Shown: positions 41,035 to 52,084 of the stretch, one piece after another
Layout of the letters: each line of letters starts with the position of its first letter
Numbering within the stretch: the first letter of the stretch is position 1
Source of the DNA: Ventosimonas gracilis
GTDB lineage: Bacteria > Pseudomonadota > Gammaproteobacteria > Pseudomonadales > Pseudomonadaceae
Reading direction: 5' to 3'
Length of the DNA stretch: 64,000 nucleotides
NCBI RefSeq assembly: GCF_001580025.1
Contig: NZ_LSZO01000135.1
Span: 43,251-107,250 of the forward strand
Made by a program: the position numbers and the translations under genes
Notes under the pieces: generated by a model
What the model saw: only the letters and a program-made list of their open reading frames with translations
What the model was told of the DNA's origin: nothing
Databases searched by the model: none

Positions 41035-42480
41035 ATGCTGGCCTCTGTCAAATCGTCACCCGCGTTACCGGAACAACCCCACCCCACCCACCATCCAGAA
41101 CTCGACGCGCTGCTCGCCCGCCAACGCGCCGCTTTTGCGCAAAACCCCATGCCCAGCGCCATACAGCGCATTGAATGGCTGCGCAAGCTGCGCCAGATGC
41201 TGAAAAATCATCAAGAGGAATGGGTCTGCGCCATCAACCAAGACTTTGGCAACCGCAGCGCCGATGAAACGCGCCTCGCCGAACTGATGCCGTCCATCCT
41301 TGGCATTCGCCACGCCTGTGCGCATATCAAACAATGGATGAGGCCTTCAAAGCGATCGGTGGGCATGGCTTTTCAGCCCGCACGCGCACAAGTGGTTTAT
41401 CAGCCGCTTGGCGTAGTCGGCGTGATTGTGCCGTGGAACTATCCACTGATGCTCGCCATCGGCCCGCTGGTGGGGGCGTTGTCGGCGGGCAATCGAGTGA
41501 TGCTGAAAATAAGCGAGTTCACCCCGGCGACCGGTGCACTGCTAAAAAAACGCCTGGCGCAGATTTTCCCCGAAGACCTGGTCGCCGTGGTGCTCGGCGA
41601 GGCCGATGTGGCACGGGCATTTTCCCGCCTGCCGTTTGACCATCTGCTGTTTACCGGCTCGACTGAAGTCGGCAAGCAGGTCATGCGTGCCGCCGCCGAT
41701 AACCTTACCCCGCTGACCTTGGAATTAGGCGGCAAATCGCCGGCCATTATCAGCCATTCAATTCCCATCGAGGAAGCCGCTCGCCGCCTGGCCTTTGGCA
41801 AAGCGCTTAACAGCGGGCAGACCTGCATTGCGCCGGATTATGTGTTGCTGCCAAAGGCGCAGCAGGATGCGTTTGTCCTCGCTTATAAGCAGGCTATCGA
41901 AGCCTTTTACCCGAAGATGGCAGACAACCCTGACTACAGCAGCATTATCAACGAACGCCAGTTTGAGCGTCTGCAAGCGGTACTGGCGGAAGCGCAAAAC
42001 AAAGGTGCACAGGTTATTCGCCTGTTCGATAAAGCCGGTGACCGAAGGATGGCGCACACACTGATACTGAACATTGATGACTCCATGCGCCTGATGCAAG
42101 AAGAAATCTTCGGTCCGCTGCTGCCGGTCGTGACTTACGAAAACCTGGATGACGCCATTGCTTATATCAACGCAAGGCCAAGACCGCTGGCGCTTTATTA
42201 CTTTGGCTACGACCAAGAAGGCCAGCAAAAAGTGCTGCATGGCACGCATTCCGGCGGCGTGGGGCTAAACGAATGCCTGTTGCACATTGTGCAAGACGAC
42301 ATGCCGTTCGGCGGCATCGGCCCATCCGGTATGGGGCATTACCACGGGCACGAGGGCTTTTTAACCTTCAGCAAGGCCAAGGCGGTGTTTTCCCGTGGGC
42401 GCTTTAATGCGACCCGCTTTATCTACCCGCCCTACGGAAGACCGCTGCAAAAGCTGATTTATAAGCTGTTTATCCGCTGA
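41035..42480 (+). CDS. Coniferyl-aldehyde-type NAD(P)+ aldehyde dehydrogenase
   Basis: This 481-residue enzyme oxidises aldehydes to acids. It has VGVIVPWNYPLMLAIGPLV (cofactor binding), LFTGSTEVGKQV, LELGGKSPAII with the general-base glutamate, and the nucleophilic cysteine in NSGQTCIAPDYVL. It resembles the CalB-like group next to a GMC oxidoreductase in Pseudomonas. The ATG has GAGGAG eight bases upstream. With the next two genes it may form an alcohol-to-acid oxidation module. Confidence 0.9.
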   Translation: MLASVKSSPALPEQPHPTHHPELDALLARQRAAFAQNPMPSAIQRIEWLRKLRQMLKNHQEEWVCAINQDFGNRSADETRLAELMPSILGIRHACAHIKQWMRPSKRSVGMAFQPARAQVVYQPLGVVGVIVPWNYPLMLAIGPLVGALSAGNRVMLKISEFTPATGALLKKRLAQIFPEDLVAVVLGEADVARAFSRLPFDHLLFTGSTEVGKQVMRAAADNLTPLTLELGGKSPAIISHSIPIEEAARRLAFGKALNSGQTCIAPDYVLLPKAQQDAFVLAYKQAIEAFYPKMADNPDYSSIINERQFERLQAVLAEAQNKGAQVIRLFDKAGDRRMAHTLILNIDDSMRLMQEEIFGPLLPVVTYENLDDAIAYINARPRPLALYYFGYDQEGQQKVLHGTHSGGVGLNECLLHIVQDDMPFGGIGPSGMGHYHGHEGFLTFSKAKAVFSRGRFNATRFIYPPYGRPLQKLIYKLFIR

Positions 42481-42498
42481 CCTGCCTGGAGAAAAACC

Positions 42499-43041
42499 AT
42501 GCTGGAGAGTAAAACCAACGGCGGATTGTCTCGCCGTGCACTGTTTAAATACGGGCTGCTGGGTGCAGCAGCGCTTGCCGCTGGCGGCGGGATAAGCAGC
42601 ATTGACTTTTTCCGCGAAAGCGCCTTGGCTCAAGGCATGCGCATTCTGCGCGAGCGCGATCTGCACTTTTTACGCGCGATCATCCCGGTACTGTTACAAG
42701 GTGCTGTTAGCGCCGATGAAATGCCCAAAACCGTCGAACAAACCCTGCGCGGTATGGATTACAGCCTAAGCCACCTTTCCCCGGCCATGCTGGCGCTGAC
42801 CGAGCAGCTTATGGTCACGCTCAGTCTGCCGCTTTCCCGTGCGCCACTGTCTGGCATTTGGGGACGCTGGGAAAACGCAAGCCCTGAAGATATCCGCCGC
42901 TTTTTTAAGCGCTGGCAAAACAGCCCGCTGGCGCTTTTAAAAATGGGGCATAACTCGCTGCTGCAACTGGTGCCGATGGGCTGGTACGGCAATCCCGCTT
43001 CATGGCAGCACTGCGGCTACCCCGGCCCGCCGAATATCTAA
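42499..43041 (+). CDS. Tat-exported small protein paired with the GMC oxidoreductase
   Basis: This 180-residue protein begins with a twin-arginine signal (SRRALFKYG, then a hydrophobic run rich in Ala, Gly and Leu to about residue 44, ending ALA). The remainder resembles small subunits of membrane-bound flavoprotein dehydrogenases, with helical segments and no cofactor motif seen. It starts 18 bases after the dehydrogenase gene and is followed 39 bases later by the GMC gene, as in Pseudomonas. It probably escorts or anchors the GMC subunit. Confidence 0.78.
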   Translation: MLESKTNGGLSRRALFKYGLLGAAALAAGGGISSIDFFRESALAQGMRILRERDLHFLRAIIPVLLQGAVSADEMPKTVEQTLRGMDYSLSHLSPAMLALTEQLMVTLSLPLSRAPLSGIWGRWENASPEDIRRFFKRWQNSPLALLKMGHNSLLQLVPMGWYGNPASWQHCGYPGPPNI

Positions 43042-43080
43042 AAAGACCATTTAAGTCCATTTAAAAAAGAGAACTTAAAA

Positions 43081-45486
<2,406 letters not shown>

Positions 45487-45491
45487 TTGGC

Positions 45492-45899
45492 TCACGGGGA
45501 GACGGCAGTCTGCAAGGCCAACTGGGCGATATACGCCGAACGGCTTTCGCCCGCCAAACTGGCCTTGTTATCCAGCAAAGCCAAGATACGGCGCGGCAGG
45601 GTAATGTTGACCCGCTCGGCGCGCTCATCCATCCACGCCGGATCGACCTGCACCACCGCCCAAATCCATCCGTCAAACTCACCGGACTTGGCTAGCTTAT
45701 CAATGCTGGACGCACGAGGGATGGCTTGGCCATTGGCAATGGCTTCTTCCATCCACGCAGCAATCGCCTCATGCGCATTGTCCAAGGCTTCGTCCAAACC
45801 GCTGTCGGCAGCCGAAAAACACCCCGGCAAGTCAGGCACCACCACGCCCCACGCCGTCGTATCGCTGCCAGGCTCAATCGCAACAGGATATTTCATCAT
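45492..45899 (-). CDS. hicB: HicB-family antitoxin
   Basis: HicB neutralises HicA and represses the operon. The 135-residue protein has the partial RNase-H-like N-domain (PVAIEPGSDTTAWGVVVPDL, PGCFSAADSGLDEALDNA) and a C-terminal ribbon-helix-helix (RVNITLPRRILALLDNKASL, RSAYIAQLAL). Two ATGs are adjacent (45899 and 45896). GGAG at 45909-45906 is the ribosome binding site, six bases before the first. A CRISPR-like repeat separates it from hicA. Confidence 0.93.
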   Translation of the reverse strand: MMKYPVAIEPGSDTTAWGVVVPDLPGCFSAADSGLDEALDNAHEAIAAWMEEAIANGQAIPRASSIDKLAKSGEFDGWIWAVVQVDPAWMDERAERVNITLPRRILALLDNKASLAGESRSAYIAQLALQTAVSP

Positions 45900-45909
45900 G
45901 ACTTACTCC

Positions 45910-45941
45910 GTTTCAATCCACGCGCCCGCGCAGGGCGCGGC
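45910..45941 (-). CRISPR. Solitary type I-C CRISPR repeat inside hicAB
   Basis: This 32-base sequence in the hicA-hicB gap reads, on the minus strand, GCCGCGCCC, TGCGC, GGGCGCG and TGGATTGAAAC. That is the size, seven-base stem (45933-45939 with 45921-45927), five-base loop and GGATTGAAAC tail of type I-C repeats. It lies in crRNA sense relative to the hicAB message. Only one copy exists in the window, with no spacers or cas genes, so it is not an array. The 9-mer GGAGTAAGT (minus strand) occurs on both sides, at 45943-45951 and 45901-45909. Confidence 0.75.
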
Positions 45942-45944
45942 CAC

Positions 45945-46127
45945 TTACTCCAAACCGGCTTGCTGCCGAATCTTGCGAACCAGACCGACACCCAAATCTT
46001 TACGGGGATGCGGCACGCTGATATGACCGCCCCGTTCAGGGTGGCGGAAAATATAGTGCGAACCCCTGATGCGGGAGAGATTCCACCCCGTTGCTTCAAG
46101 TTGTCGAATCAAGTCTCTGCCGCTCAT
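45945..46127 (-). CDS. hicA: HicA-family mRNA interferase toxin
   Basis: HicA is a small double-stranded-RNA-binding-fold ribonuclease that cleaves mRNA. The 60-residue protein begins MSGRDLIRQLEATGW and has the catalytic-histidine segment GSHYIFRHP, then ISVPHPRKDLGVGLVRKI. The ATG at 46127 is only about seven bases from a TATAAT box, so the mRNA may be leaderless. The stop codon is four bases before the CRISPR-like repeat. Confidence 0.93.
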   Translation of the reverse strand: MSGRDLIRQLEATGWNLSRIRGSHYIFRHPERGGHISVPHPRKDLGVGLVRKIRQQAGLE

Positions 46128-46129
46128 GG

Positions 46130-46144
46130 TGTGTATTATACACA
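46130..46144 (-). promoter_or_regulatory. hicAB operator palindrome overlapping the -10 box
   Basis: TGTGTATTATACACA is a perfect 15-base palindrome. Its centre gives TATAAT (46140-46135) on the minus strand, a consensus -10 seven bases before the hicA ATG. A ribbon-helix-helix HicB dimer binding here would block RNA polymerase, the known mode of hicAB autoregulation. No strong -35 is evident. Confidence 0.72.
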
Positions 46145-46196
46145 TAAATCAGCGCTTTTGACCCATTAGCGCGGGTTTGCTACCCCAATAGTGGTA

Positions 46197-46877
46197 TCAA
46201 CGCAACGAAATCACCCGCCAGCCACGCGCTTCGGCAACCTTGCGCAGTTTGTCGTCCGCGTCTACCGCAACCGGATAAGTCACCACTTCCAATAGCGGCA
46301 AGTCGTTGTGCGAGTCGCTGTAAAAGTGGCTGCCATCCAAGCTAAAACCGCTTTCGGCGAGCCACTCATTTAGCCGAACAACCTTGCCTTGCTGATAGCA
46401 AGGCGTGCCGCTTAACTGCCCGCTATAGCGGCCATTTTGCATGCCGCATTCAGTGGCAATCAGCGTTTCTACCCCCAAGCGCTCTGCAATGCGTTCGGTA
46501 ATAAAGCGATTGGTCGCGGTGATAATAACGAGCTTATCGCCTGCCTTTCGGTGTTGTTCTAATAGTGCTTCGCCTTTCGGCAAAATCATCGGCTCAATCT
46601 GCTCGCGGACAAAATCCTCTTGCAGGCGTGTTAAATCCGCCGCTTCAAGCTTGGTCAAAATAGCCTGATTAAAGCGTTGAAAAGCGACGATATCCATCGA
46701 TCCTGCGCAGTAATCGGCGTAAAAAGCATCGTTACGGGCGCGGTGCTCCCCAGCATCGACTAACCCACGCTGGCAGATAAATTCACCAAAGGCGTGCTCA
46801 CTGTCACCTTCGAGCAAGGTGTTATCCAAGTCAAACAGCGCAAGTTTTTGCATAGCTTTTTGCATAGTTTTTTGCAT
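46197..46877 (-). CDS. HAD-IB family phosphatase (SerB-like)
   Basis: This 226-residue hydrolase has the nucleophile motif [16 protein letters not shown], the second-motif threonine in [12 protein letters not shown], and the acidic motif [14 protein letters not shown]. It belongs to HAD subclass IB, near phosphoserine and histidinol phosphatases; the substrate is not assignable. Three in-frame ATGs occur in a 12-base repeat ([12 protein letters not shown]). The first, at 46877, has AAGAGA upstream. It is divergent from fbp. Confidence 0.86.
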   Translation of the reverse strand: MQKTMQKAMQKLALFDLDNTLLEGDSEHAFGEFICQRGLVDAGEHRARNDAFYADYCAGSMDIVAFQRFNQAILTKLEAADLTRLQEDFVREQIEPMILPKGEALLEQHRKAGDKLVIITATNRFITERIAERLGVETLIATECGMQNGRYSGQLSGTPCYQQGKVVRLNEWLAESGFSLDGSHFYSDSHNDLPLLEVVTYPVAVDADDKLRKVAEARGWRVISLR

Positions 46878-46990
46878 GGCAATTATTCTCTTATGTCTGG
46901 CAGAAGGCGGGAAGGATACGCAGCTTTTATTCATCCTGCCAACGCGCCTTGCGCTAAAATCCGCGCAAACTTTTCCCCTTGGAGCCTCTT

Positions 46991-48004
46991 ATGCCTCGCG
47001 TCACCCTAAGCCGTTATCTGATTGAGCAAACCCGCAGCCACAATACCCCAGCGGATTTGCGCTTTCTGATTGAGGTGGTCGCGCGCGCTTGTAAGGAAAT
47101 CAGCCACACCGTTTCCAAAGGCGCGTTAGGCGGCGTGCTGGGCAGCACCGAGACGGAAAACGTGCAAGGCGAGGTGCAGAAAAAACTCGATGTAATGTCC
47201 AATGAAATCCTGCTCGAAGCCAACGAATGGGGCGGGCATTTGGCTGCAATGGCTTCCGAAGAAATGGACAGCGCTTACCAAATCCCCGGCCGTTACCCCA
47301 AGGGTGCCTACCTGTTGGTGTTTGACCCGCTGGACGGCTCGTCCAATATCGATGTGAACGTATCCGTTGGCACGATTTTTTCTGTGCTGCGCTGCCCGTC
47401 GCAACACTTTAGCCAGAACGATAGCTTGGGCGAAGCCGCCTTTTTGCAGCCAGGCAGCCGTCAGGTCGCCGCCGGTTACGCGATCTACGGCCCGCAAACC
47501 ATGCTGATGTTAACTCTAGGCGACGGCGTAAAGGGCTTTACCCTTGACCGCGAGCTGGGCAGTTTTGTGTTGACGCATGACGCTATTCGCGTGCCAGAAA
47601 CCACCCATGAATTTGCCATCAACATGTCCAACCAACGCCACTGGCAAGCGCCGGTTCAGCGCTATGTGGGCGAACTGTTGGCCGGAACCGAAGGTGCTTT
47701 AGGCAAAAATTACAATATGCGCTGGATTGCCTCGATGGTCGCCGATGTGCACCGCATCCTCACCCGCGGCGGCATTTTTATGTATCCGCGCGACAGCCGC
47801 GAGCCCGCCAAACCCGGCAAACTGCGGCTGATGTACGAGGCCAATCCAATGGCCTTTATTATCGAACAAGCCGGCGGCGCGGCGACCAATGGCGAACAGC
47901 GTATTCTCGACATTGTCCCGCAATCACTGCATCAGCGCGTGGCGGTCTTTTTGGGATCAAAAGAAGAAGTAGAACGGGTAACGCAGTATCACCAAACGGC
48001 ATAA
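46991..48004 (+). CDS. fbp: Fructose-1,6-bisphosphatase, class I
   Basis: This gluconeogenic enzyme hydrolyses fructose-1,6-bisphosphate. The 337-residue protein has the metal-binding motif [21 protein letters not shown] (split over about residues 110-130), [12 protein letters not shown], and [19 protein letters not shown] near the C-terminus. The ATG at 46991 has GGAG six bases upstream; the frame is open four codons earlier. It converges on glcB with a shared terminator. Confidence 0.96.
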   Translation: MPRVTLSRYLIEQTRSHNTPADLRFLIEVVARACKEISHTVSKGALGGVLGSTETENVQGEVQKKLDVMSNEILLEANEWGGHLAAMASEEMDSAYQIPGRYPKGAYLLVFDPLDGSSNIDVNVSVGTIFSVLRCPSQHFSQNDSLGEAAFLQPGSRQVAAGYAIYGPQTMLMLTLGDGVKGFTLDRELGSFVLTHDAIRVPETTHEFAINMSNQRHWQAPVQRYVGELLAGTEGALGKNYNMRWIASMVADVHRILTRGGIFMYPRDSREPAKPGKLRLMYEANPMAFIIEQAGGAATNGEQRILDIVPQSLHQRVAVFLGSKEEVERVTQYHQTA

Positions 48005-48008
48005 AAAA

Positions 48009-48037
48009 GCCCCATGCCACAGCATGGCGCTTTTTTT
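48009..48037. terminator. Bidirectional terminator between fbp and glcB
   Basis: A run of A, then GCCCCATGC, a CACA loop and GCATGGCGC, then seven T form a rho-independent terminator readable from both strands. It lies four bases after the fbp stop and ten bases beyond the glcB stop. Confidence 0.88.
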
Positions 48038-48046
48038 AAGCCTGGT

Positions 48047-50218
48047 TTATGCCTGCTGCTCTTTAAAGCGACGGCGAAAGTGGTGCAAAAGTGGTTCGGT
48101 ATAACCCGAGGGTTGCGCCGCGCCTTGCAGCACCAACGCCAGCGCGGCCTGGAAGGCGAGGCTTTGCTGCAAATCGGCGCACATCGGGCGATAGGCTTTA
48201 TCGGCGGCATTCTGGCGGTCAACCACTTGCGCCATCCGCGCAAAACTTTCGCGGATTTGCGCTTCGCTCAGCAGGCCATGTAGCAGCCAGTTGGCCAGCA
48301 GTTGGCTGGAAATACGCAAAGTGGCACGGTCTTCCATCAGCGCTACATCATCAATATCCGGCACTTTCGAGCAACCAATGCCCTGCTCCACCCAGCGCAC
48401 CACGTAGCCCAGAATACTTTGCGCGTTATTGTCCAGTTCAGTCGCTATTTCTTCTGCCGAACAGGTTTTATCTGCCAGCGGAATGGCAAGCAAGCGGTCA
48501 CGCTCGGCACGGGATTGCCCAGCGCGTACTTTTTGCTCGGCGAATACATCGACTTGGTGATAGTGCAATGCATGCAAGGTGGCCGCGGTGGGCGACGGCA
48601 CCCAAGCGGTATTGGCCGCGCTTTTTGGGTGAACGATTTTTTCCTTGAGCATGGCGGCCATTAAATCCGGCATCGCCCACATGCCCTTGCCAATCTGCGC
48701 ACGACCGGATAGCCCACATGCAAGGCCAATATCCACGTTTTGCGCCTCGTAAGCGGCCAGCCAGTCGGTGCCTTTCATCTGCGCCTTGCGCAGCATGGCT
48801 CCTGCCTGCATGGAGCTGTGGATTTCATCGCCGGTGCGGTCGAGAAAACCGGTATTGATAAACACCAGTCGCTCGCTCGCGGCTTTAATACAGGCTTTGA
48901 GGTTAAGGCTGGTGCGCCGTTCTTCGTCCATCAGACCCAGTTTCAGCGTGTTTTTTGGTAAGCCTAACAACGTCTCAACGCGCTCAAATAGTTCTACGGT
49001 AAAGGCGACTTCTTCCGCACCGTGCATCTTGGGTTTGACGATATAAACACTCATGCTGCGACTGTTGCGGTATTTGCCCTTGCCTTGCAAATCGTGGACG
49101 GCGCACAAACTGGTAATGAGCGCATCCAAAATACCTTCCGGCAGCTCACGGCCGGATTGATCCACAATCGCCGGTGTGCGCATTAAATGACCGACATTGC
49201 GCACAAATAGCAGCGAACGTCCGCGCACACTTAAAGCGCTACCCGCTACTTGCTGATACTCGCGGTCAGGATTTAACGTGCGGGTAAAGCGCACGCCGTT
49301 TTTCTCGACCACCTCAGTCAAATCGCCCTTCATCAAGCCCAGCCAGTTGCGGTAGACCGTCACTTTATCCTCGGCATCGACGGCAGCGACCGAATCTTCG
49401 CAGTCGATAATGGTCGAAAGCGCCGCTTCCAGCAAAATGTCTTTAATCCCTGCCGGGTCTTGCTTGCCCACTTCGCTTTTTGCATCGAATTGGATTTCCA
49501 CATGCAAGCCGTTGTGGATAAGCAAAATAGCCGTCGGCTGCTGGATGGGTCCTTGAAAACCCAAAAACTGCGACGGATTTTTAATGCCCGTAGACTGCCC
49601 ACTTTTAAGCTGCACCGACAGTTGCCCGCCGCTAATGGCATAGCCTTGCGCATCAAGGTGCGAACCTTGCGCAAGCGGCGCGACTTCATCGAGTACCTTT
49701 CGGGCAAAGGCAACGACTTTTGCACCACGCACGGGATTGTAGCTCGCGCCTTTTTCTGCGCCGCTTAGCTCGCTAATCACATCGGTGCCATAGAGCGCGT
49801 CATACAACGAACCCCAACGCGCATTGGCGGCATTGAGCGCAAAACGCGCATTGCTCGCCGGTACCACCAATTGGGGTCCTGCCATCTGAGCGATTTCTTC
49901 ATCGACCCCTTGCGTCTTAATGACAAAGTCATCCGGCTCTTGCTGCCAATAACCGATTTCCTGCAAGAACGCCTTGTAACTTGCTCCATCGTGCGGCTGA
50001 CCACGACGCGCCTTGTGCCAATCGTCGATTTGCTGCTGGAGCCGCTCGCGCTTATCGAGCAGCGCCTGATTTTTCATAGTTAACTCAGCAAACAAGGTTG
50101 ACGCACCTTGCCAGAAAGCCTCCTGCGAGATCCCGGTACCCGGCAACGCTTCATTATTGACAAAATCAAACAGCACCCTGGCAACCGCCAAGCCCCCTAC
50201 CCCAATACGCATCGTCAT
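48047..50218 (-). CDS. glcB: Malate synthase G
   Basis: Malate synthase G condenses glyoxylate with acetyl-CoA in the glyoxylate shunt. The 723-residue monomeric enzyme has [13 protein letters not shown] near the start, [32 protein letters not shown] segments, [36 protein letters not shown] and the late [20 protein letters not shown]. Start ATG 50218 is preferred; ATG 50212 is possible. An unusual pair of interleaved stems lies 25 bases upstream. Its size separates it from isoform A. Confidence 0.96.
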   Translation of the reverse strand: MTMRIGVGGLAVARVLFDFVNNEALPGTGISQEAFWQGASTLFAELTMKNQALLDKRERLQQQIDDWHKARRGQPHDGASYKAFLQEIGYWQQEPDDFVIKTQGVDEEIAQMAGPQLVVPASNARFALNAANARWGSLYDALYGTDVISELSGAEKGASYNPVRGAKVVAFARKVLDEVAPLAQGSHLDAQGYAISGGQLSVQLKSGQSTGIKNPSQFLGFQGPIQQPTAILLIHNGLHVEIQFDAKSEVGKQDPAGIKDILLEAALSTIIDCEDSVAAVDAEDKVTVYRNWLGLMKGDLTEVVEKNGVRFTRTLNPDREYQQVAGSALSVRGRSLLFVRNVGHLMRTPAIVDQSGRELPEGILDALITSLCAVHDLQGKGKYRNSRSMSVYIVKPKMHGAEEVAFTVELFERVETLLGLPKNTLKLGLMDEERRTSLNLKACIKAASERLVFINTGFLDRTGDEIHSSMQAGAMLRKAQMKGTDWLAAYEAQNVDIGLACGLSGRAQIGKGMWAMPDLMAAMLKEKIVHPKSAANTAWVPSPTAATLHALHYHQVDVFAEQKVRAGQSRAERDRLLAIPLADKTCSAEEIATELDNNAQSILGYVVRWVEQGIGCSKVPDIDDVALMEDRATLRISSQLLANWLLHGLLSEAQIRESFARMAQVVDRQNAADKAYRPMCADLQQSLAFQAALALVLQGAAQPSGYTEPLLHHFRRRFKEQQA

Positions 50219-50242
50219 CGTTAATCTCACTGATTAAAGGGA

Positions 50243-50283
50243 ATGTAGTGCAGCGCCGCGCATACTACATAAAAATGCGCGGC
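50243..50283 (-). promoter_or_regulatory. Interleaved stems (possible H-type pseudoknot) in the glcB leader
   Basis: Reading the minus strand from 50283: GCCGCGCAT, TTTT, ATGTAGT, ATGCGCGGC, GCTGC, ACTACAT. The two nine-base arms are perfectly complementary, and so are the two seven-base arms. They interleave, so they form either a pseudoknot (loops of 4, 0 and 5 bases) or two mutually exclusive hairpins. The element ends 25 bases before the glcB ATG. No T run follows, so it is not a simple terminator. Confidence 0.55.
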
Positions 50284-50698
50284 TTTCCTAAGCGCAAAAT
50301 GCCAGCAAAGGCTTTTATGGTAATACCCCCATTCTTACCGGGTCGCAGAAGTAGAAACTGATACTGCAAGCATCCCCAAAAGCCGTGGATTTTTCTGTGG
50401 ATAATCTGGGGGATAGTATCGCGGTACGGCTTGGTCACTGGCTTTAAAGGGCTTGCTCAAAAAATCGCCAGTGCTTTTCCGCTTGTCCCCAAATGCACGG
50501 GATGAAGCTGTGCAAAAGTCTTGAATAACGTCCGCCAAGCCTTGCCGTTACTGGCTTTCAGCCAACTGCCTGTTTTTTGTTCAGCTTTTATTCAACTGCG
50601 ACATAAGGACGCTTAAAGGAAATAACCGCTGGCTAGCGGATTGACAAAGCCCCTGTCAATCCCGCCAGCGCTCTGTGGATAACTTAGTGGGTAAGTTT
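50284..50698. other. metK-glcB intergenic region with two DnaA-box sequences
   Basis: No gene is seen. TGTGGATAA, the complement of the consensus DnaA box TTATCCACA, occurs at 50396-50404 and 50674-50682. A partial CGTGGATTT lies at about 50384. The rest shows no clear promoter pair or RNA gene. Confidence 0.45.
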
Positions 50699-51901
50699 TT
50701 AGTGATTGGCCGAAAGCCCCGCCGCTTCGCGCAGAATTGGCGCTTTGTCGGTACGTTCCCAGCTAAAGCAGGTAAAGCGGTCGCCGCAGGCGGTAAGCTC
50801 ATAAGGCTCGCGGCCAAAGTGGCCGTAGGCGGCGGTGGCGCGGTACATCGGGTGCAGCAAATCGAGCATGCGGGTGATGGCGTAGGGGCGAAGGTCAAAA
50901 TGCTCGCGGATCAGTTGCACAATCCGCGCGTCGCTGATTTTGCCGCTGCCAAAAGTATTGATGGCAATAGAGGTCGGCTGCGCCACGCCGATGGCGTAGG
51001 AAACCTGCACCTCGCAACGCGCCGCCAATCCGGCGGCGACAATATTTTTTGCCAAGTAGCGTCCGGCATAGGCCGCCGAGCGGTCCACTTTGGACGGGTC
51101 TTTGCCAGAAAACGCGCCGCCGCCGTGCCGCGCCATACCGCCGTAGGTATCGACAATAATTTTGCGACCGGTCAACCCGCAGTCGCCAACCGGCCCGCCG
51201 ATCACAAAGTTGCCGGTCGGGTTGATATGAAAGCGCGTGCCCTTGTGTAAAAGTTCCGGCGGCAGCACGTGTTTAACAATCAGCTCCATCACCGCCTCGC
51301 GCAAATCGGCGAGGCTAATACCCGGCTGGTGCTGGGTGGACAGCACCACGGCATCAATGCCCACCACTTTGCCGTCTTCATAACGGCAAGTCACCTGACT
51401 TTTTGCATCGGGCCTAAGCCAAGGCAACAGACCCGATTTACGTGCTTCGGCCTGGCGCTGGGCGAGGCGGTGGGAAAAGCAAATCGGCGCGGGCATCAGT
51501 ACATCGGTTTCATCGCTGGCGTAGCCGAACATTAAGCCCTGGTCGCCCGCCCCCTGGTCTTCGGGCTGCTCGCGGTCAACGCCTTGGGCAATGTCGCCGG
51601 ACTGTTTGCCAATCACATTAAAAATGGCGCAAGTCGCCCCGTCAAAGCCGACCTCCGAGCTGGTGTAGCCAATTTCGCAGATCACATCGCGGACGATTTG
51701 CTCCAAATCCACCCAAGCGCTGGTGGAAACCTCCCCAGCGACTATGGCAACGCCGGTTTTAACCATGGTTTCACAGGCGACGCGGGCGTTTTTATCCTGC
51801 ATCAGGATGGCATCTAGCACCGCATCGGAAATCTGGTCGGCGATTTTGTCCGGATGTCCCTCAGATACGGACTCGGAAGTAAACAGGCTGTACTCGCTCA
51901 T
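50699..51901 (-). CDS. metK: S-adenosylmethionine synthetase
   Basis: MetK makes SAM from methionine and ATP. The 400-residue protein starts [19 protein letters not shown], has the hexapeptide region [12 protein letters not shown], the phosphate loop [19 protein letters not shown] and [13 protein letters not shown] segment [11 protein letters not shown]. Length is standard. It is divergent from the amino-acid ABC cassette across 183 bases; no SAM or SAH riboswitch was recognised upstream. Confidence 0.97.
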   Translation of the reverse strand: MSEYSLFTSESVSEGHPDKIADQISDAVLDAILMQDKNARVACETMVKTGVAIVAGEVSTSAWVDLEQIVRDVICEIGYTSSEVGFDGATCAIFNVIGKQSGDIAQGVDREQPEDQGAGDQGLMFGYASDETDVLMPAPICFSHRLAQRQAEARKSGLLPWLRPDAKSQVTCRYEDGKVVGIDAVVLSTQHQPGISLADLREAVMELIVKHVLPPELLHKGTRFHINPTGNFVIGGPVGDCGLTGRKIIVDTYGGMARHGGGAFSGKDPSKVDRSAAYAGRYLAKNIVAAGLAARCEVQVSYAIGVAQPTSIAINTFGSGKISDARIVQLIREHFDLRPYAITRMLDLLHPMYRATAAYGHFGREPYELTACGDRFTCFSWERTDKAPILREAAGLSANH

Positions 51902-52084
51902 AGGGCTACTGGCTCATGGGTGAAATGCAATGGCGCATTATCCGCACTCAGCGCACCGCAAGCAAAAGCGCGTGGGCATAAGCACTGTGGGGAAGACATC
52001 TAAGCTTTGTTTCCGTTATCCTTGCCTGGCCTGTGCGACAAGAACACCAAATTACACTGATAAATAACTAAAAGAGGATTTACC

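Noticed and set aside
45910..45941. A CRISPR array
   Set aside because: Only one repeat is present; no second copy, spacer or cas gene occurs in the window. It is reported as a solitary repeat.
45899..46040. Plus-strand frame translating the repeat as VSIHAPAQGA
   Set aside because: This peptide is what type I-C repeats give when translated; it is not a protein, but it helped to recognise the repeat.
51902..52084. SAM or SAH riboswitch upstream of metK
   Set aside because: No conserved aptamer pieces were found in the 183-base divergent region.
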